DNA of 7,675 bases. Origin: an uncultured Porphyromonadaceae bacterium. GTDB lineage: Bacteria > Bacteroidota > Bacteroidia > Bacteroidales > Muribaculaceae. The notes under the pieces were generated by a model that was not told the origin of the DNA, ran no database searches, and saw only the letters and a list, made by a program, of their open reading frames with translations. Position 1 is the stretch's first letter. Each line of letters opens with the position of its first letter. Position numbers and translations under genes: made by a program. The stretch spans positions 1 through 7,675 of the forward strand of contig CAMWZB010000047.1 in the NCBI GenBank assembly GCA_947178655.1. Reading direction: 5' to 3'. Of the stretch, positions 4,891 to 7,675 are shown in pieces.

Positions 4891-6048
4891 ATGCCCGGAC
4901 AACACGCATTATTATCGCCGTCGGCGGCTCACCGGTGGATGAATTGCACCGCCGCGCCACGGCTGGAGGCTGAAGTGCCTGACAAGGAAAGCAGCTACGC
5001 CCAGGAGGGCACGCTGGCGCACGCTTACTGCGCCATGAAGTTGAAATCGTCGATGGGACTTGACACCACCGCCGAGGAAAAGGAGATAGCGCAGCTGAAC
5101 GCTCTGTACTACACGGGCGAAATGGACGAATACACCGACACGTACTGTGCTATCGTGCTGGAGAGGTTCGCCGCCGCCCGGATGGCGACAGAGGACGCGC
5201 AGCTGCTTGTCGAGACCCGGCTGGACTTTTCGGAATATGTGCCGGAGGCGTTCGGCACGTCGGACACTACCATCATCGCCGACGGCCTGATGGAAGTCAT
5301 CGACTTCAAGTACGGCAAAGGTGTGCGCGTGTCGGCTGTCGACAACGAGCAGATGAAAATCTACGCACTGGGGGCGTACCTCAGGCACAGCTTCGAGTAT
5401 CGCATCGAGCGAGTGCGCATGACTATCATACAGCCGCGCATCGACAATCTGAGCGAGTTCGAAATGTCGGTCGCCGACTTGCTGAAATGGGCCGACGAGG
5501 AGCTGCGCCCCAAAGCCGCGGAAGCATTCAGCGGCAAAGGCAGGCAGAACCCGGGCGAGTGGTGCCGGTTCTGCAAAGTGAAATGCGGATGCAAAGCACT
5601 GGCGGAACAGTGTACTGCCGTCGCCCGTGACACCCCTGACGCCGGACTGCTCACCCCAGAGAAGATGGCCGCCGACATTCTGCCGTGGCTGGATATCATC
5701 AAGTCGTGGGTGTCGAGTATGGAGGACTATGCGCTGCAGCAGGCGCTGGCAGGTGTGCAATATCCCGGCTATAAGTTAGTCCAGGGGCGCAGCAACCGCC
5801 GAATCACCGACGAGCGGGCAGTCATCGCCTTGCTATCCAAAGAGGGCTATGACGAAAGCGAGTACATGAAGCCGGCCGTCCTGTGCGGCATAGGCGACCT
5901 TGAAAAGCTGGTCGGCAAGAAACGTCTGGCCGCCATGTGCGCCGACTACATCACCAAGCCGCAGGGCAAACCGACACTGACCACAGCCGACGACAAGCGT
6001 CCGGCGTACAACGCCGCGGCCGACGACTTCAACGGCATCGAAGTATAA
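4891..6048 (+). CDS. DUF2800 protein, RecB/Cas4-like PD-(D/E)XK nuclease
   Basis: A 385-residue protein of the DUF2800 family, full length, opening LLSPSAAHRWMNCTAAPRLE as the family does. It carries the RecB/Cas4 nuclease signature: His44 in EGTLAHAYC, Asp125 in GTSDTT, Asp138 and Lys140 in VIDFKYGKG, and a QxxxY motif at Gln154-Tyr158 (QMKIY). Cys19 together with Cys225, Cys228 and Cys234 or nearby Cys232 and Cys241 (WCRFCKVKCGCK) would form an iron-sulfur cluster as in Cas4 and AddB; this is inferred from spacing. The likely job is to process DNA ends for phage recombination or replication. In many phages DUF2800, DUF2815 and a family A DNA polymerase lie in this same order, as they do here. 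The gene starts three bases after the previous stop. Family call is secure; activity is inferred. Confidence 0.92.
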   Translation: MPGQHALLSPSAAHRWMNCTAAPRLEAEVPDKESSYAQEGTLAHAYCAMKLKSSMGLDTTAEEKEIAQLNALYYTGEMDEYTDTYCAIVLERFAAARMATEDAQLLVETRLDFSEYVPEAFGTSDTTIIADGLMEVIDFKYGKGVRVSAVDNEQMKIYALGAYLRHSFEYRIERVRMTIIQPRIDNLSEFEMSVADLLKWADEELRPKAAEAFSGKGRQNPGEWCRFCKVKCGCKALAEQCTAVARDTPDAGLLTPEKMAADILPWLDIIKSWVSSMEDYALQQALAGVQYPGYKLVQGRSNRRITDERAVIALLSKEGYDESEYMKPAVLCGIGDLEKLVGKKRLAAMCADYITKPQGKPTLTTADDKRPAYNAAADDFNGIEV

Positions 6049-6072
6049 CCAACCGATTAAATAACATGAACT

Positions 6073-6627
6073 ATGATTGAACCTAAAGTAACAGAAAACA
6101 AAGTAGTCTTCGGCCCCTGCCGGCTGAGCTACACCCATCTTTTCCAGAAACACAGTTTCGATGGCGATGATGCCAACGGAAAGTACAGCACCAACATCCT
6201 TATCCCCAAAAGTGAGACAGAGACTGTTGCGGCCATCAGAAAAGCGATTGACGCCGCGCGTCGGTCAGGTATCACAGCTAAATGGGGAGGCAAAGAGCCC
6301 AAAAAACTCGTGTCGCCGCTTCTTGACGGTGATGACAGAGACGATGAGGTGTATGCCGGGCATTATTACCTCAACGCCAAATGCTCCACTCGCCCCGGTA
6401 TCGTCAACCGCGATATGTCGCCTATCGTTGACGAGGAAGAAATCTACAGCGGCGTGTGGGCTATCGTGTCAGTGACATTCTTCCCCTTCGATGTCAACGT
6501 CAATAAAGGCATCGCGTGCGGCCTCAACAACGTCATGAAGTTCAAGGACGACGAGAAGCTGGGCGGCCGGACAAGTGCCGAAAACGACTTTGCCGACATC
6601 TGCGGCGAGGACGACGACGACCTGTAA
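6073..6627 (+). CDS. DUF2815 single-stranded-DNA-binding protein
   Basis: A 184-residue protein of the DUF2815 family (Enc34-type phage ssDNA-binding proteins), which adopt an OB fold and coat single-stranded DNA during replication and recombination. Family features seen are the opening VFGPCRLSYTHLFQKHSF, the segment GKYSTNILIPKSE near residue 40, GHYYLNAKCSTRPGIV near 100, an aromatic strand VWAIVSVTFFPFDVN around 130-145, and GIACGLNNVMKF. The end is strongly acidic (CGEDDDDL), like the protein-interaction tails of bacterial SSB and T7 gp2.5. It follows the DUF2800 nuclease by 24 bases, so nuclease and SSB probably act as a pair and feed the downstream polymerase. The ATG at 6073 is preceded by an A-rich leader rather than a Shine-Dalgarno sequence. 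Confidence 0.92.
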   Translation: MIEPKVTENKVVFGPCRLSYTHLFQKHSFDGDDANGKYSTNILIPKSETETVAAIRKAIDAARRSGITAKWGGKEPKKLVSPLLDGDDRDDEVYAGHYYLNAKCSTRPGIVNRDMSPIVDEEEIYSGVWAIVSVTFFPFDVNVNKGIACGLNNVMKFKDDEKLGGRTSAENDFADICGEDDDDL

Positions 6628-6653
6628 TCTCAAACCAATCACCGACAAAAACA

Positions 6654-6680
6654 CCCCTGCCGGCCCACTGCCGGCGGGGG
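6654..6680. other. Strong G+C-rich hairpin between ssb and the small membrane gene
   Basis: CCCCTGCCGGC (6654-6664) pairs with GCCGGCGGGGG (6670-6680) over 11 base pairs with one T-G wobble and a 5-base loop. It fills much of the 74-base gap after the DUF2815 gene, the largest gap in the rightward operon. On the plus strand no T tract follows, so it is unlikely to stop rightward transcription outright. On the minus strand it is followed by TGTTTTTGT and could terminate leftward antisense RNA. It may also stabilise the upstream mRNA end or lower expression of the genes after it. Confidence 0.55.
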
Positions 6681-6701
6681 ATATCCGAAACAACAGAAAC
6701 G

Positions 6702-6878
6702 ATGAAAGCAAAAAAGATAGTTTACATAACCGGCGCAGTCGTGTGCATCACGCTGACCATCATAATCCGCACTGCCTCCCTGCCGTTCGAGCTGGTACGC
6801 GACGCGCTCGACGCGGTGGCTGATTCATCAGAAAATGCGGCCGACAGACTTTTGGCCCTCTCAAAAAGCAAAAAGTAA
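6702..6878 (+). CDS. 58-aa membrane protein between ssb and polymerase
   Basis: The 58-residue frame begins at the ATG at 6702, after the leader CGAAACAACAGAAACG; the same frame runs open further upstream but there lies in the ssb gene and the hairpin. A basic start (MKAKK) precedes one hydrophobic segment at residues about 6-22 (IVYITGAVVCITLTIII), then an amphipathic, acidic helix (PFELVRDALDAVADSSENAA) and a basic tail (LSKSKK). This predicts a single-pass inner-membrane protein with one helical tail. Its stop overlaps the polymerase start (TAATG, shared base 6878), so polymerase translation may depend on it. I do not recognise a family. It could tether replication proteins to the membrane or simply be a small early gene inserted here. 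Confidence 0.75.
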   Translation: MKAKKIVYITGAVVCITLTIIIRTASLPFELVRDALDAVADSSENAADRLLALSKSKK

Positions 6879-7675
6879 TGCGCGAATTAGGCATAGACAT
6901 AGAAACGTATAGCAGCCGCGATTTGTCGGCGTGCGGGGTGTATAAGTACGTCGAGGCTCCTGACTTTGCGGTACTGCTTTTCGCCTACAGCGTGGACAAC
7001 GGCCCGGTGTCGTGCGTGGACTTTGCGCAGGGTGAGGAATTGCCCGCCGAGATACTGGCAGCGCTGACGGACCCGCATGTGATCAAAACCGCATGGAACG
7101 CCGCATTCGAGCGCATCTGCCTCAGCAGGCATTTCGGACTGAGCCGGCCGCTCGACCCGGCTCAGTGGAAATGCACGATGGTGCGTGCCGCCCGGATGGG
7201 TTTGCCCCTGTCGCTGGGCCAGTGCGCCGAGGTGCTTAAACTTGCTGAGGGCAAGATGGCCGAGGGCAAGACGCTTATACGCTTCTTCTCTGTGCCGGGC
7301 CGTAACGGTGTGCGCCATCTGCCGAGTGACGCGCCCGACCGCTGGGACACGTTCAAGCGCTACTGCATACGCGACGTGGAGGTAGAGCAGGCGCTATTGG
7401 CCAAAGTGCGCCGCCTTGAGCCTGCCGGATTTGACGAGCTGCTCTATATCGCCGACCAGGAAATCAACGACCGCGGCGTACTTATCGACCGCGAGCTGGT
7501 GGACGCTGCTGCCCGATTCGACATCGAGTACAAGGCCGAACTTCTGAAGGAAGCGCAGGAGCTGACCGGGATGGCAAACCCCAACAGCGCCGCGCAGATA
7601 AAGGAGTATCTGAAGCGTACGACCGGGCTGGCATTTGCCAGTATCGGCAAAAAGAGTATCGACGAAATCGAGGAC
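6878..7675 (+). CDS. Phage DNA polymerase, family A (SPO2-like), 3' partial
   Basis: The first 266 codons of a phage family A DNA polymerase; the frame is open at the right edge, so the polymerase domain lies outside the window. The visible part is the 3'-5' proofreading exonuclease: Exo I Asp7 and Glu9 in GIDIETYS, an Exo II-like segment AWNAAFERICL (Asn74, Glu78), and Exo III Tyr162 and Asp166 in YCIRDVEVE. Further family landmarks are CGVYKYVE, WKCTMVRAARMGLPLSL, and IADQEINDRGVLID, where the link to the polymerase part begins. In Exo II this protein has Glu in place of the usual Asp of Pol I; I recall the same NAxFER form in SPO2-like phage polymerases. It would copy the phage genome together with the SSB and nuclease upstream. 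Start ATG at 6878 overlaps the previous stop. Confidence 0.93.
   Translation, partial: MRELGIDIETYSSRDLSACGVYKYVEAPDFAVLLFAYSVDNGPVSCVDFAQGEELPAEILAALTDPHVIKTAWNAAFERICLSRHFGLSRPLDPAQWKCTMVRAARMGLPLSLGQCAEVLKLAEGKMAEGKTLIRFFSVPGRNGVRHLPSDAPDRWDTFKRYCIRDVEVEQALLAKVRRLEPAGFDELLYIADQEINDRGVLIDRELVDAAARFDIEYKAELLKEAQELTGMANPNSAAQIKEYLKRTTGLAFASIGKKSIDEIED

Noticed and set aside
4912..5760. 282-codon open frame on the minus strand
   Set aside because: It is antisense to the DUF2800 gene, whose motifs are certain. Long antisense frames are common in G+C-rich coding DNA and this one shows no recognisable domain.
6066..6080. Four-codon frame ATG-AAC-TAT-GAT-TGA overlapping the DUF2815 start
   Set aside because: It could be a tiny regulatory leader, but A-rich gaps give such frames by chance and nothing else supports it.
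6516..6701. Upstream extension of the 58-aa membrane gene to 6516
   Set aside because: The extension would overlap the ssb coding sequence out of frame and run through the hairpin; the ATG at 6702 has a proper leader and yields a clean membrane protein.
1..7675. CRISPR array, tRNA, insertion sequence or toxin-antitoxin pair
   Set aside because: No regularly spaced repeats, cloverleaf-like segments, transposase motifs or recognisable toxin or antitoxin domains were found on either strand.

Overview
The window looks like the left arm of a temperate phage or prophage of a Bacteroidales host, possibly a gut lineage such as Muribaculaceae (inference from style; no host gene is visible). Reasons: the integrase and S24 repressor are of the Bacteroidetes type, the small early genes resemble Bacteroidales phage genes, both promoter-like sites in the control region match the Bacteroidetes pattern (TTTG or TTG, about 20 bases, then TAnnTTTG), and gene starts have A/C-rich leaders rather than Shine-Dalgarno sequences.

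Layout. (1) Bases 2-970, plus strand: a tyrosine integrase missing its N-terminus at the left edge. (2) Bases 972-3185, minus strand: a lysogeny-side block read right to left. It holds an S24-type repressor, a 167-residue protein I do not recognise, and a DEDDh exonuclease fused to a BRCT domain. The last two overlap by ATGA, are visibly richer in A+T than the genes further right, and look like cargo. The exonuclease and integrase converge with one base between their stops. (3) Bases 3186-3380: the control region. It has a rightward promoter with a TTGGAA/TTCCAA operator in its spacer, and a leftward promoter placed further right, so the two would fire toward each other. (4) Bases 3381-4887, plus strand: early small genes. 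They are a tail-anchored protein with a BRO-N-like start, a 42-residue membrane protein, a 69-residue protein, an HTH_17 protein and a 199-residue protein with an Ala/Pro/Glu linker. (5) Bases 4891-7675: a replication and recombination module. It holds a DUF2800 RecB/Cas4-like nuclease, a DUF2815 single-stranded-DNA-binding protein, a 58-residue membrane protein, and a family A phage DNA polymerase cut by the right edge.

Proposed working: in the lysogen the repressor holds the rightward promoter shut while the leftward transcript makes repressor and perhaps the two cargo proteins. On induction the rightward operon makes the small early proteins and then nuclease, SSB and polymerase. The integrase attachment site is not visible and probably lies to the left of the window. 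No tRNA, rRNA, CRISPR array or insertion sequence was found. No gene-free stretch exceeds 300 bases; the longest, 3186-3380, is the control region.
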